Of a stretch of 32,121 bases of DNA, positions 1 through 7,453 are shown piece by piece. The translations under genes were made by a program, and so were the position numbers. Numbering within the stretch: the stretch's first letter is position 1; each line of letters begins with the position of its first letter. Origin of the DNA: a virus; the IMG/VR virus record IMGVR_UViG_3300008110_000234, positions 1 through 32,121 of that record; one strand, 5' to 3'. The notes under the pieces are model-generated. The model was not told where the DNA came from, did no database searches, and was given only the letters and a program-made list of their open reading frames with translations.

Positions 1-599
1 ACATTTGATGCATTTTCCCATACTGCTGTCAACAGGTCAATTCCATCACCTGCACCCAATGGTGTGCCTGAATTACTGTTGATGTATGGAACAAGATTGT
101 TTGCTACCAAATTAGGAATGTAAACTGACCACATTCCATCTGTCAGATTGATGTCATCATTCACACTTGCTTTGTTGCCAAAGAATGAAACCAACAACAT
201 CTGTTTTCTCAATGCCTGTTGCATTCTTGTCATCAAAATATCCATGAAGATTGTTCCTTCAAGATTTGTGATTTCAGAACCTTTTTTCAGTTTTTGTTTG
301 TAAACTGTGCCAATGAATTCATCATAACACAATTCCAAATTCACTTTGATTTCTTCTGTGTCAATGCATCTTTCAAAGATAGAAACTGCACCCTTTGGTG
401 TCCATCCACATGAATTTGACAATTGCATGATGTTTTCCATCTGTCCAACATATCCAATATTTTGCTTTTTGTTGACCAAAACCATGATGTCAAAAATGTC
501 TTCAACTGATGCATCAAAGAACACAGGTTTGAACAAAAGTTCCTGTGCTTCTTCACCACGAAGGTCAATTCTAAACTGACCTGCTTCAAATGTTGCCAT
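1..599 (-). CDS. Major capsid protein-like, cut by the left window edge
   Basis: The frame opens with ATG at 599 (MATFEAGQFRIDLRGEEAQ) and is still open at base 1, so about 199 residues of the N-terminal part are visible. I call it the major capsid protein because it follows the ClpP-like prohead protease and a decoration-like gene on the same strand. The sequence is a soluble mixed alpha/beta protein with no membrane segment or low-complexity stretch and resembles coat proteins of Bacteroidetes phages (segments such as SNSCGWTPKGAVSIFERC and NLEGTIFMDIL). This rests on recall and context, since there is no short diagnostic motif. Its end, and probably the portal and head-completion genes, lie beyond the left edge. 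Confidence 0.6.
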   Translation of the reverse strand, partial: MATFEAGQFRIDLRGEEAQELLFKPVFFDASVEDIFDIMVLVNKKQNIGYVGQMENIMQLSNSCGWTPKGAVSIFERCIDTEEIKVNLELCYDEFIGTVYKQKLKKGSEITNLEGTIFMDILMTRMQQALRKQMLLVSFFGNKASVNDDINLTDGMWSVYIPNLVANNLVPYINSNSGTPLGAGDGIDLLTAVWENASN

Positions 600-634
600 A
601 TTATTATTTTTTGTTTTTGATTGAATGAATTATT

Positions 635-1411
635 TTATGCTATTGTCCAAGTGATATTGATTGATTCTGTTCCACCTGTTGAAACAATGTTCACATCACC
701 TGATTTTACACCTGCTGTCAAATCTGTGTCAACTGTGCCTGAAAGAACAACAGATTGATTTGGAAATAAAACATCACCACCATTTGGAAGAACTGCTGTC
801 AAAACATCTGCAACTGCTGTCAATGATGAAATATTCAATACTGACAATCCGGTGTTTTTGATAACAAATTGGAATGGTTCTGATGTTCCTGCTGCAAATG
901 TTCCCAAATCAATTGAAACAACTGCTTCTGTTCCACCAACTTCATAAACTTTCAAAACAGGACTCAACAATGTTGTTGTGTTGACATCCAACCCTGAATC
1001 ATAAACATAATCAAATGTAAACATTTTACCACATGCACATTCAATTGCTACTTCACTTTCAAGTTCAATGTCAATTGTAACAACCCAAACACTTGATTTG
1101 TCAAATGCTGTTGTGTCAACTGTTACACTTGGCACATTGCCTATTCCAACTGCTGTTGCAAAATTTCCTTTTCCATCTGTGATTGTCACTTTTATATAAT
1201 TGGTGTCATATCCATCTGTTGGTGCTGCAAATGCAACCTGTGTTCCACCCATAATTTCTTTAAATTCTGCAACAAGTTCAATGTCACATGTGCCACATGA
1301 ATTGATTTTCAGGATTTCAGCATTTGCAGCATTTGCCAATGGATTTGTTCTGCTGAAAAAATATTCTTCTGAATTTCCTTCCTGAAATAGATTGTCTTTT
1401 AAGAATGCCAT
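635..1411 (-). CDS. Capsid decoration / head-fibre-like protein with C-terminal Ig-like domain
   Basis: 258 aa between the prohead protease and the capsid gene, the usual place for a decoration or head-fibre protein. The first ~60 residues form an N-terminal segment (MAFLKDNLFQEGNSEEYFFS). The middle is a beta-rich domain with a Cys pair motif (IECACGK). The C-terminal ~110 residues (after VLKVYEVGG) look like an ASPM/HYDIN-type immunoglobulin-like domain, with alternating strands, FVIKNTGLSVLNISSL and the terminal NITWTIA. No signal peptide or membrane segment is seen. The Ig-like reading is from pattern, and the decoration role is inferred from position. An alternative is a capsid-attached receptor-binding spike. 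Confidence 0.5.
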   Translation of the reverse strand: MAFLKDNLFQEGNSEEYFFSRTNPLANAANAEILKINSCGTCDIELVAEFKEIMGGTQVAFAAPTDGYDTNYIKVTITDGKGNFATAVGIGNVPSVTVDTTAFDKSSVWVVTIDIELESEVAIECACGKMFTFDYVYDSGLDVNTTTLLSPVLKVYEVGGTEAVVSIDLGTFAAGTSEPFQFVIKNTGLSVLNISSLTAVADVLTAVLPNGGDVLFPNQSVVLSGTVDTDLTAGVKSGDVNIVSTGGTESINITWTIA

Positions 1412-1439
1412 ATTTCTTTGATTTTTTTTTGTGAAAAAA

Positions 1440-2420
1440 TTACTTCATGATTGATTTGATGAATGCATTTGCTTTTGCAATTGTTTCCTGTGTGTACTTT
1501 GAAGATACCTTCTTTTCAGAAGATACTTCTGCCTTGTATGTTGCAGTTGATTTTGCAAGTATTTCCGCTTCCAAATTTTCCAATGCAGATGTTTTTTCTG
1601 CAATCTGCTGTTCAATCTTTGAAAGTTTTTCTTCCATTTCTGCAATCCTTGCCTGTTCCGGTGAAATTGTGTCTGAAATAGGTTCAGCAATTGGTGCAAC
1701 CTGATCTGTGACTGTTTCTGTTGATACTTCTGTTCCGGATTCACTTATTTCTGCCTTGAATCCAAACATGTGTGCAATTTGTTGGATGATTGATTTTTTG
1801 TTTTCCTTTTCCATTTTAAAATGATTTTTGATTTCTGTTGGTACATTTTTAAATTGTGCTGCAATGTTTTGCATATTTTGAAATGGATTCATGGTCAATG
1901 CATTTGTATTTTCCACAACTTCATCAATGAATCCCATGTCTTTTGCTTCTTCTGCTGTCAACCATGTTTCTTTGTCCATCATTTCCTTCACCTTCTTTGA
2001 TGTCTTGTCAAAACTTCCATCAATCAATTTCCCCTTTGATGCAATCTGTGACACATATATTGCAGCCATTTGTTCATCCACCTTTTCCAACAACTCCTTT
2101 GTCCTTTCCAATTCAGTAGCATTTCCATCAACTGCTGCTGATGAATTGTGAATCATGAAAAATGAATTCTTTGTCATTTCTTTCTTGTCCGCTGCCAACA
2201 TGATGACTGTTGCTGCTGATGCCACAATTCCAATTCCTTTTGCTGTTGATTGACCTGCATATTCAGAAATGATTCCGGCAATTGCCAATCCTTCAAAAAT
2301 TGAACCACCTTCTGATGCAATATTGAACACAACATCCTGCCTTCCTGCACCATTCAGAAAGTTTTGGATTGTGTCTTTGCCCTTTGCAATTGAACCTAAT
2401 ATGTTATATTCTAATGCCAT
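1440..2420 (-). CDS. ClpP-like prohead protease fused to a scaffold-like coiled coil
   Basis: 326 aa. Residues ~1-180 are a ClpP/S49-type serine protease. The nucleophile Ser lies in GIVASAATVIMLA, the His in FFMIHNSS, and the family signature near the acidic residue is ETWLTAEEAKDMGFIDEV. Residues ~200-326 are charged and largely coiled coil (ARIAEMEEKLSKIEQQIAEK), as expected for a scaffold that is cut out of the prohead during maturation. Internal Met codons near residue 175 (MNPFQNMQ) and 200 (MEKENKK) could start a separate scaffold, as in the lambda C/Nu3 arrangement; this is inference. It is the first gene of the head unit, and a TATGTTTG -7 element lies ~27 bp upstream of the ATG. Confidence 0.85.
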   Translation of the reverse strand: MALEYNILGSIAKGKDTIQNFLNGAGRQDVVFNIASEGGSIFEGLAIAGIISEYAGQSTAKGIGIVASAATVIMLAADKKEMTKNSFFMIHNSSAAVDGNATELERTKELLEKVDEQMAAIYVSQIASKGKLIDGSFDKTSKKVKEMMDKETWLTAEEAKDMGFIDEVVENTNALTMNPFQNMQNIAAQFKNVPTEIKNHFKMEKENKKSIIQQIAHMFGFKAEISESGTEVSTETVTDQVAPIAEPISDTISPEQARIAEMEEKLSKIEQQIAEKTSALENLEAEILAKSTATYKAEVSSEKKVSSKYTQETIAKANAFIKSIMK

Positions 2421-2446
2421 TGATCAGGTGTTTTGTATAGTTCCCA

Positions 2447-2454
2447 CAAACATA
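2447..2454 (-). promoter_or_regulatory. Candidate -7 element for the head genes (TATGTTTG)
   Basis: TATGTTTG matches the Bacteroidetes TAnnTTTG consensus and sits ~27 bp before the protease ATG in the divergent gap at 2421-2576. No TTG is found at the preferred 19-20 bp spacing upstream; the nearest (2471-2469) gives only 14 bp. This makes the call tentative. Confidence 0.4.
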
Positions 2455-2498
2455 AAAAAAATATTTTACAAAAAATTATGATTTTTTTTCACAAACAC

Positions 2499-2536
2499 TT
2501 GCACAATTCAGAAAGTTGTCATATTTTTGTGACAAC
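2499..2536 (+). promoter_or_regulatory. Early-type promoter with overlapping palindromic operator, site 1
   Basis: The -33 TTG (2499-2501) is followed after exactly 20 bp by the -7 element TATTTTTG (2522-2529). The -7 element is the centre of a perfect inverted repeat with 7-bp arms, GTTGTCA (2515-2521) and TGACAAC (2530-2536). The same composite occurs at 13.84, 23.60, 27.64 and 29.55 kb. It reads into the two plus-strand genes starting at 2577 and 2830, with a 5' leader of ~40 nt. The promoter match is to a known consensus; the operator role of the dyad is inferred from its repetition. Confidence 0.8.
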
Positions 2537-2576
2537 AAATAAGGGAAATAATTCATACACATCAAAATCACACATC

Positions 2577-2837
2577 ATGAAAACTTTGGAAATTGGCAAA
2601 AAATATCACTTACACAACGGATGGGCAAAAACATTTGAAGATGTTTGGTTCAACAATTCAGAATTGATTTCAGTTGAAGAATTGCAAAATGGTTTAGTTG
2701 AATATTTCTTCAAAACTGAACAAGGACAAACCATCATCATTGATGGTGAATTAATCAGACAATTCCACAAACCTATCACAACAAAATGTTGGATGTTCAT
2801 TGAATCACAAACACAAAATCACAACAATCATGAATGA
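2577..2837 (+). CDS. Small plus-strand cassette protein, unknown function
   Basis: 86 aa. The start at 2577 is chosen because the frame upstream of it runs through promoter site 1, and because the ATG has the A/C-rich leader (AATCACACATC-ATG) shared by the early genes. The product (MKTLEIGKKYHLHNGW...) is a small soluble protein, probably a beta-barrel or SH3-like fold judging by alternating hydrophobics, with no membrane segment. I do not recognise a family. It overlaps the next gene by 8 nt and forms a two-gene cassette transcribed against the surrounding tail and head genes. Its location and early-type promoter suggest an accessory (moron) gene, perhaps acting on the host or its defences; that is inference. 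Confidence 0.75.
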   Translation: MKTLEIGKKYHLHNGWAKTFEDVWFNNSELISVEELQNGLVEYFFKTEQGQTIIIDGELIRQFHKPITTKCWMFIESQTQNHNNHE

Positions 2838-3174
2838 AAGAAAAACTGCAAGTTATTGGCTTTTGATTACTGCCCTGAATACTGCAAAATATGCCATTGT
2901 AGAACTTGAACCATCCGGAATGAAATTCCAACACAAACAACAATTCACAATGCTGCAAAACGCAATTCATGGATTCCTGTCAAACATACAAAAAAAAACA
3001 AGTAAGGAAGACAAAGAACTTTTGGATTCAATGTCTTTTGAAAATGTTGCTGCCCTTGCTGAAACATTTGCAATGATTTCCCAAATTCCTGAACCACAAA
3101 TTGAATGGTTTTTGAATGAAACAAACAAATTGGTTTATGCTTCTGTGAACAATGAAAGAATGAAATCTAAATAA
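2830..3174 (+). CDS. Second plus-strand cassette protein, helical, unknown function
   Basis: 114 aa, started at MNERKTASYWLL because that ATG follows the leader AATCACAACAATC and overlaps the end of the preceding 86-aa gene. An earlier in-frame ATG at 2800 would overlap more. The protein looks mainly alpha-helical, with a conserved-looking C-terminal part (ENVAALAETFAMISQIPEPQIEWFLNETNKL). No known domain is recognised. The stop codon (3172-3174) touches the AT-rich start of repeat element C, and a terminator hairpin follows at 3204-3236. It is the distal gene of the early-promoter cassette inserted between the tail and head modules. Confidence 0.75.
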   Translation: MNERKTASYWLLITALNTAKYAIVELEPSGMKFQHKQQFTMLQNAIHGFLSNIQKKTSKEDKELLDSMSFENVAALAETFAMISQIPEPQIEWFLNETNKLVYASVNNERMKSK

Positions 3175-3273
3175 AATATTTATTATTATTCTTTCTTTAT
3201 TGTATGCCATTCAGGAACATCTTGAATGGCATTTTTGGCACAACAAGATGTGCCATTTGGGAACAACTGAAAG
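3174..3273 (+). repeat. Iteron element C (AT-rich tract plus three 23-bp-period dyads)
   Basis: Starts with AAATATTT and an A/T-only stretch, then CTTTCTTTATTGT, then three 18-bp dyad units beginning at 3214, 3237 and 3260, an exact 23-bp period. The best unit is GGCACAACAAGATGTGCC (3237-3254); the others are GGAACATC... and GGAACAAC.... It is about 60-70% identical by eye to element B (16381-16479, inverted) and shares layout with element A (27081-27183). It lies between converging genes. The first unit is partly remodelled into a terminator hairpin. Confidence 0.75.
3204..3236 (+). terminator. Rho-independent terminator of the 2.6-3.2 kb cassette
   Basis: ATGCCATTCA (3204-3213) pairs with TGAATGGCAT (3223-3232), a 10-bp stem with a 9-nt loop, followed by TTTTT. 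It is correctly placed 30 bp after the plus-strand gene and overlaps the first iteron of element C. Confidence 0.75.
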
Positions 3274-3275
3274 AA

Positions 3276-3593
3276 TCAGAAATCAATCTTGTTTGGTCTG
3301 AAATAGGAATAATGATTTGCCAAAATTGAATAGATTGATGACTGTTCCAATGGCAATATTTTTGCCATTTCACCAATTGCTTTTTGCTTCCCATATCTTT
3401 CCAAATATTCAGGATATATTTTCAGCACAACAAATCTGTTCACAATTGATTGCCGGATGATGTTGTGTTGAATCAAAAATCTGATGATGGTGCTGATTTC
3501 ACCAATGCCAACATCCTTGAATTGTTCATCAATCAATTCACAAAACAACTTGTTTGCATATTTCCTTTTTTTGCAGATGATGCCCTGAATCAT
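3276..3593 (-). CDS. Small phage protein downstream of the tape measure, unknown
   Basis: 105 aa (MIQGIICKKRKYANKLFCEL...). The start at 3593 is chosen because it forms an ATGA overlap with the stop of the preceding gene; an upstream ATG at 3644 would overlap it by 55 nt. The protein is basic and helical. The C-terminal part (KQKAIGEMAKILPLEQSSIYSIL) looks like a helix-turn-helix, so DNA binding is possible. It is last in the tail transcription unit and converges with the plus-strand cassette. I recognise no family. Confidence 0.65.
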   Translation of the reverse strand: MIQGIICKKRKYANKLFCELIDEQFKDVGIGEISTIIRFLIQHNIIRQSIVNRFVVLKIYPEYLERYGKQKAIGEMAKILPLEQSSIYSILANHYSYFRPNKIDF

Positions 3594-3823
3594 TGATATG
3601 TGTTTCTGAAAAAATATATCACCTTTGATACACAATTCCTGCATGACAAATCTTTTTCCATTTGCTTCTTTGCTGATGTTCCCTTTGGAATCCTTGCAAT
3701 GTGCCTGTAATAGAATGAAAACAATTTTTTGATGTCTTCCCTATCAAATGAAAAAGAATTGTTCCTTGCAAGGATTTCTTTGATTTCAGGTGTGTGTTCC
3801 TGTGGAATTTCTCTAATGTACAT
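3590..3823 (-). CDS. Small protein following the tape measure gene, unknown
   Basis: 77 aa (MYIREIPQEHTPEIKEIL...), starting 2 bp after the tape measure stop and overlapping the next gene by ATGA, so clearly part of the tail operon. It is charged and helical, with a C-terminal CRNCVSKVIYFF segment containing a CxxC pair. It has no signal peptide or obvious enzyme motif, and no function is assigned. Confidence 0.65.
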   Translation of the reverse strand: MYIREIPQEHTPEIKEILARNNSFSFDREDIKKLFSFYYRHIARIPKGTSAKKQMEKDLSCRNCVSKVIYFFRNTYQ

Positions 3824-3825
3824 GA

Positions 3826-6800
3826 TTAAAATTGTGCTATTGTCTGAATGGTTTTTCTTTCATTCCTTCCTTTTGTGACATCATCATCTGTTGCTGCTGT
3901 GTAAACAACCTGAATCCGGTCAATCCTGTTGGATGTTTCTTCCATCATTTTCTGCATGATGTCCATCTGAATCTTTCCATCTGCTACTGATTTATTGTTG
4001 GCTGTTATCAATGTACTTGGCGCACCAACCACACCACCAACTGCAAAATTTGGAATGTTTGCCTTCTTTAATGCAGAATATCCAATCCTTTGCTGCTGCT
4101 GTTGGTTCAACACAACTTCACCTGTCCTTAATGTTGCAAGTACATTGTCACCATTGGACAATGGCTTAATATTACCTTTATTTGTTACCCTTCCACCTGA
4201 ATCAAAATTTGGAATCAATTCAGCAATTTCATTCCCTTTTCCAACAACACCACCTTTTGCCAATGGCTGTGCTGCAATGATTGCTGTCTGTGCTGCACCT
4301 GCAACACCTGCTGTGATTGCTGCTGCCAATCCTGCCGGAATAAATGGTTGTGTCAACAATGCTGATGTGACTGCCAATGCTGTATTGATAATGGACTGAA
4401 TTATTGCAATTGCTTTTTGCTGTTTTGCTGCCTTCTTTGCTGCTTCTGCTTTTGCCTTTTCAATCTTCTGTGCTGCTGCAACTTCTAATTCCAATTGCTG
4501 TTCAAAATACCTTCTGCGCAATCCTGATGAATTGTCAATTTCTTCCTGCAATTTGGATTGTCTTTCCTGACTTTTTTCAATGTCCTTTTCAAATTGTGCC
4601 TGTTGTCTTTCTGCCATGACATTCAAAACATTTGACAACAATTCCAATCCTTGTTTGGTATATTCCAAAACATCTGCAAAGGTTTTTTTCCATTTGCCCT
4701 TGTTTTTGTTTGCTTCTGCTGATTGCATATCAGATTGTTGCAGTTCCAATGCTGATAATTCAGTATTCAGTTTTTGTCTTTCTTTGGCAATTGCATCATA
4801 TTCTTCTTTTGCAATTTCAATACCCATATTTGCATTTCTTTTCAATAATGCTTCCTGTGCATCAAGTTCCAATCCCTTTGCTTTGATTGCATTTATTTTG
4901 TCAACCAATGCTTGTTCATCTGCCAACCTTTGAATTTCTTCCCTTTTCCGGATGTCCCTTTCATTCTTCAACAATTTGTTCAATGATTCCTGACTTTTCA
5001 GTTCAATCATTTCTGCTTCTGATTCCACCCTGTCAAGCCTGTCATTGAGTAGCTTATCCCTGATATTTCTCAATTCTTCTGCATTCTCTTTTGCCTTTTC
5101 AATTTCTTCCTTTGCAGCATCATCCCTGACCTGTTTCAACTTGTTCTGTGTTTGGATTTCAAGTTCTTCAAGGATTTGTGCCTGTCTGATTTTGACTTCT
5201 TCCAACAATTTGATATTTTCCTGCTGAACTTTGATGACTTCTGCTGAACCTTCTTTGAATTTTTCAATCAATTCATCTTCCCTTTCCTTTGCTGCAATAA
5301 CCAAATCATCATATTGTTTTTGCAATGCTTCCTTCTGCTGTTTGAATGTGTTTTCAATTTCAGCAATTTGTCTTTTTTGGTCATCCTGAATATTTTGGAT
5401 TCTTTCATCCAAATATCTTTGATTCAAATCCGCTAACAATGCCAACCTTGACCTTTCTTCCTTTTCTTCTTCCTTCTGAAATGCTTTTTTTTCTGCTGCA
5501 AGTTTTTCTTGTGCTTTTATTGCTTCATCCCTTTTCTTTTTATCAATCTTTGCCTGTTCTGTCTTCAATTGATTCAATTCAATCTGCAACTGCCTGTTGG
5601 ATTCCTTTATAGCTTGATTTTCGCCATCTGTGACTTTGATGTTTGCTGCTGCCAACCTTTGATTTTCTGCCAATTGGTCATTGTTCAACTTTATCAATTT
5701 ATTGATTCTGTCTGTGTTGATTCTGATTTGTTCTTCTGAAAACTGTTCATCAGAAATCAACCCTTGTGCATTTTTCAAATCCAATGCAGCCTTTTCCTTT
5801 TGATATGCTTCCTCAATTGCTGCAATCCTTTCCCTGTATAATTCAGTTCTTTTTTCTGCTTCTGCTGCTGCTTCCTTTTCCTTTTCTGCTAATTCTTCCA
5901 ATCTTTTTGTTTCATCATCTGTTGCATCTGACATGCTGACCAATGCTGCTGCTGCTGCTGTTGCACCTGCAATGATGATTCCAATTGGTGATGCCTTCAT
6001 TGCCATATTGAATGCCTGTGTCGCTAATTTTGCACCATTTGTGAATGCTGTGTATAATTTCAATGCAACATTGTATGCAGCCAATGCAAATGTCTGTAAT
6101 TTGGTCACAATTGTTGATGCAATCATGACTGCTTTGTATGCAACAACTGCTGCAATGACTGCTGCAATGACAGGTGAAAACAACTTCAAAACATTGATAA
6201 TTCCTGTCAAAACATTGACTGCAACCTTCAATGGGACAATTAACATGTTCAACACACCTGTCCAAACATCCATCATGTTGATTGTTTGTTTCCCACCTGC
6301 AAACACACCATATATTGATTTTTGCAAATCAAATAATGCACCAAACAATTGCCTGAATGCCTGAATCAATGGTTTGGACAAATCCCACAACCGGACAAAG
6401 AAAACAATCAATGTGTTCTTTATTGTTGCACCAACAATCTTGAATTCATCTGACAACCTTTTGGAATCTTTTGCAATGGCAACCTGTGATTCTGCCAATG
6501 CTTTGTTTGCATCCAACAACCTTCTGTTTGTATCTGAAAATTCTGTTGCTGCATCATCTGCCTTTTGAAATGTGTTTGGAAATTCTTCCACAGTTTTCAA
6601 AAACTCAGTAGCATTTCCCCTTCCTTCAACCAATGCACCTTCAATCTGCATCATTGCATCTTCAAATGAAATGCCCATGCTTTTGCTCAATGATTTTGCT
6701 GCTGCTGCAATGGAATTGGCATCTGTGTCAAATGTATCTGCCAATGCTGTTGTCTGTGCTGTGATGCTGTCTAAACTTGCACCATATTCCCCTGAAAATT

Positions 6801-7452
6801 TCTGAACTGTGTTGCTTGTTTCAATTATTTTTTTGCTGAAATCATCAAGATATTTAATTGCTCTCATGATTTGCTTTGCACCCTGAAAAACCATGAATCC
6901 ACCAATCAATGCCTTTCCAAATCCTGTGATTTTGCCTTCACCATCCCTTAATATGTCAGAAAACATCTCAAAACCCGGAATTGTCTGCATCAATGCCCTT
7001 TGCACCCTTCTGAATGTCATTGGATAGTTACCAACATTTCTTTGGAACTGACCAACTTCACCATCTGCTTTTTTGATTGAAGAATCCAATTCCTGAATCC
7101 TTTTTTTCAATGCAGCCATTTCATCTGCTGTCTTGCTTCCATCAAATGCAGCATTTTTGAATTCTTTCCGCAACTTGTTCAATTCTGCTGCTGCTTTGTC
7201 ATATGCACCCAAATTTTTGTTTGCATCCATGAAAGATTTGTTCAAATCATCCTGTTGTTTTTTCAAGACTTTTTGTTCTGCTGTTAATCTTCCAAGTTTT
7301 TCAGACAATGCAGCAAATTCCTTTTGCCCTTCTTCTGTTGTCAGATTTAGAGCATTCATTGCTGCTTTTGTTTGTTTGATTTCCTGATTCAATTCATTGA
7401 TTGAACTGATTCCATCAACTGATATGGTAAAACCTACAACTGTGTTTGACAT
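3826..7452 (-). CDS. Tape measure protein
   Basis: 1208 aa, the longest gene in the window, which fits a siphovirus tape measure that sets tail length. Order: N-terminal coiled coil (residues ~20-130, SEKLGRLTAEQKVLKKQQDD); a TP901-type region (~150-330); hydrophobic segments (~415-510, including VIAAVIAAVVAYKAVMI and GIIIAGATAAAAALV); a very long charged coiled coil (~520-950, Lys/Glu/Gln rich); and an Ala-rich hydrophobic C-terminal stretch (~1000-1065), then a globular end. The hydrophobic parts probably help DNA passage through the host membrane. The gene sits between the large tail protein (2-bp gap) and two small genes. At typical siphovirus scaling its length suggests a tail of roughly 180 nm; this is only an estimate. 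Confidence 0.9.
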   Translation of the reverse strand: MSNTVVGFTISVDGISSINELNQEIKQTKAAMNALNLTTEEGQKEFAALSEKLGRLTAEQKVLKKQQDDLNKSFMDANKNLGAYDKAAAELNKLRKEFKNAAFDGSKTADEMAALKKRIQELDSSIKKADGEVGQFQRNVGNYPMTFRRVQRALMQTIPGFEMFSDILRDGEGKITGFGKALIGGFMVFQGAKQIMRAIKYLDDFSKKIIETSNTVQKFSGEYGASLDSITAQTTALADTFDTDANSIAAAAKSLSKSMGISFEDAMMQIEGALVEGRGNATEFLKTVEEFPNTFQKADDAATEFSDTNRRLLDANKALAESQVAIAKDSKRLSDEFKIVGATIKNTLIVFFVRLWDLSKPLIQAFRQLFGALFDLQKSIYGVFAGGKQTINMMDVWTGVLNMLIVPLKVAVNVLTGIINVLKLFSPVIAAVIAAVVAYKAVMIASTIVTKLQTFALAAYNVALKLYTAFTNGAKLATQAFNMAMKASPIGIIIAGATAAAAALVSMSDATDDETKRLEELAEKEKEAAAEAEKRTELYRERIAAIEEAYQKEKAALDLKNAQGLISDEQFSEEQIRINTDRINKLIKLNNDQLAENQRLAAANIKVTDGENQAIKESNRQLQIELNQLKTEQAKIDKKKRDEAIKAQEKLAAEKKAFQKEEEKEERSRLALLADLNQRYLDERIQNIQDDQKRQIAEIENTFKQQKEALQKQYDDLVIAAKEREDELIEKFKEGSAEVIKVQQENIKLLEEVKIRQAQILEELEIQTQNKLKQVRDDAAKEEIEKAKENAEELRNIRDKLLNDRLDRVESEAEMIELKSQESLNKLLKNERDIRKREEIQRLADEQALVDKINAIKAKGLELDAQEALLKRNANMGIEIAKEEYDAIAKERQKLNTELSALELQQSDMQSAEANKNKGKWKKTFADVLEYTKQGLELLSNVLNVMAERQQAQFEKDIEKSQERQSKLQEEIDNSSGLRRRYFEQQLELEVAAAQKIEKAKAEAAKKAAKQQKAIAIIQSIINTALAVTSALLTQPFIPAGLAAAITAGVAGAAQTAIIAAQPLAKGGVVGKGNEIAELIPNFDSGGRVTNKGNIKPLSNGDNVLATLRTGEVVLNQQQQQRIGYSALKKANIPNFAVGGVVGAPSTLITANNKSVADGKIQMDIMQKMMEETSNRIDRIQVVYTAATDDDVTKGRNERKTIQTIAQF

Positions 7453-7453
7453 T

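Noticed and set aside
3995-6568. Several plus-strand frames of 60-143 aa across the tape measure gene, e.g. 3995-4399 and 5933-6364.
   Set aside because: They are antisense to a strongly coding, biased sequence, begin without leaders or promoters and have Ala/Cys-rich compositions typical of shadow frames.
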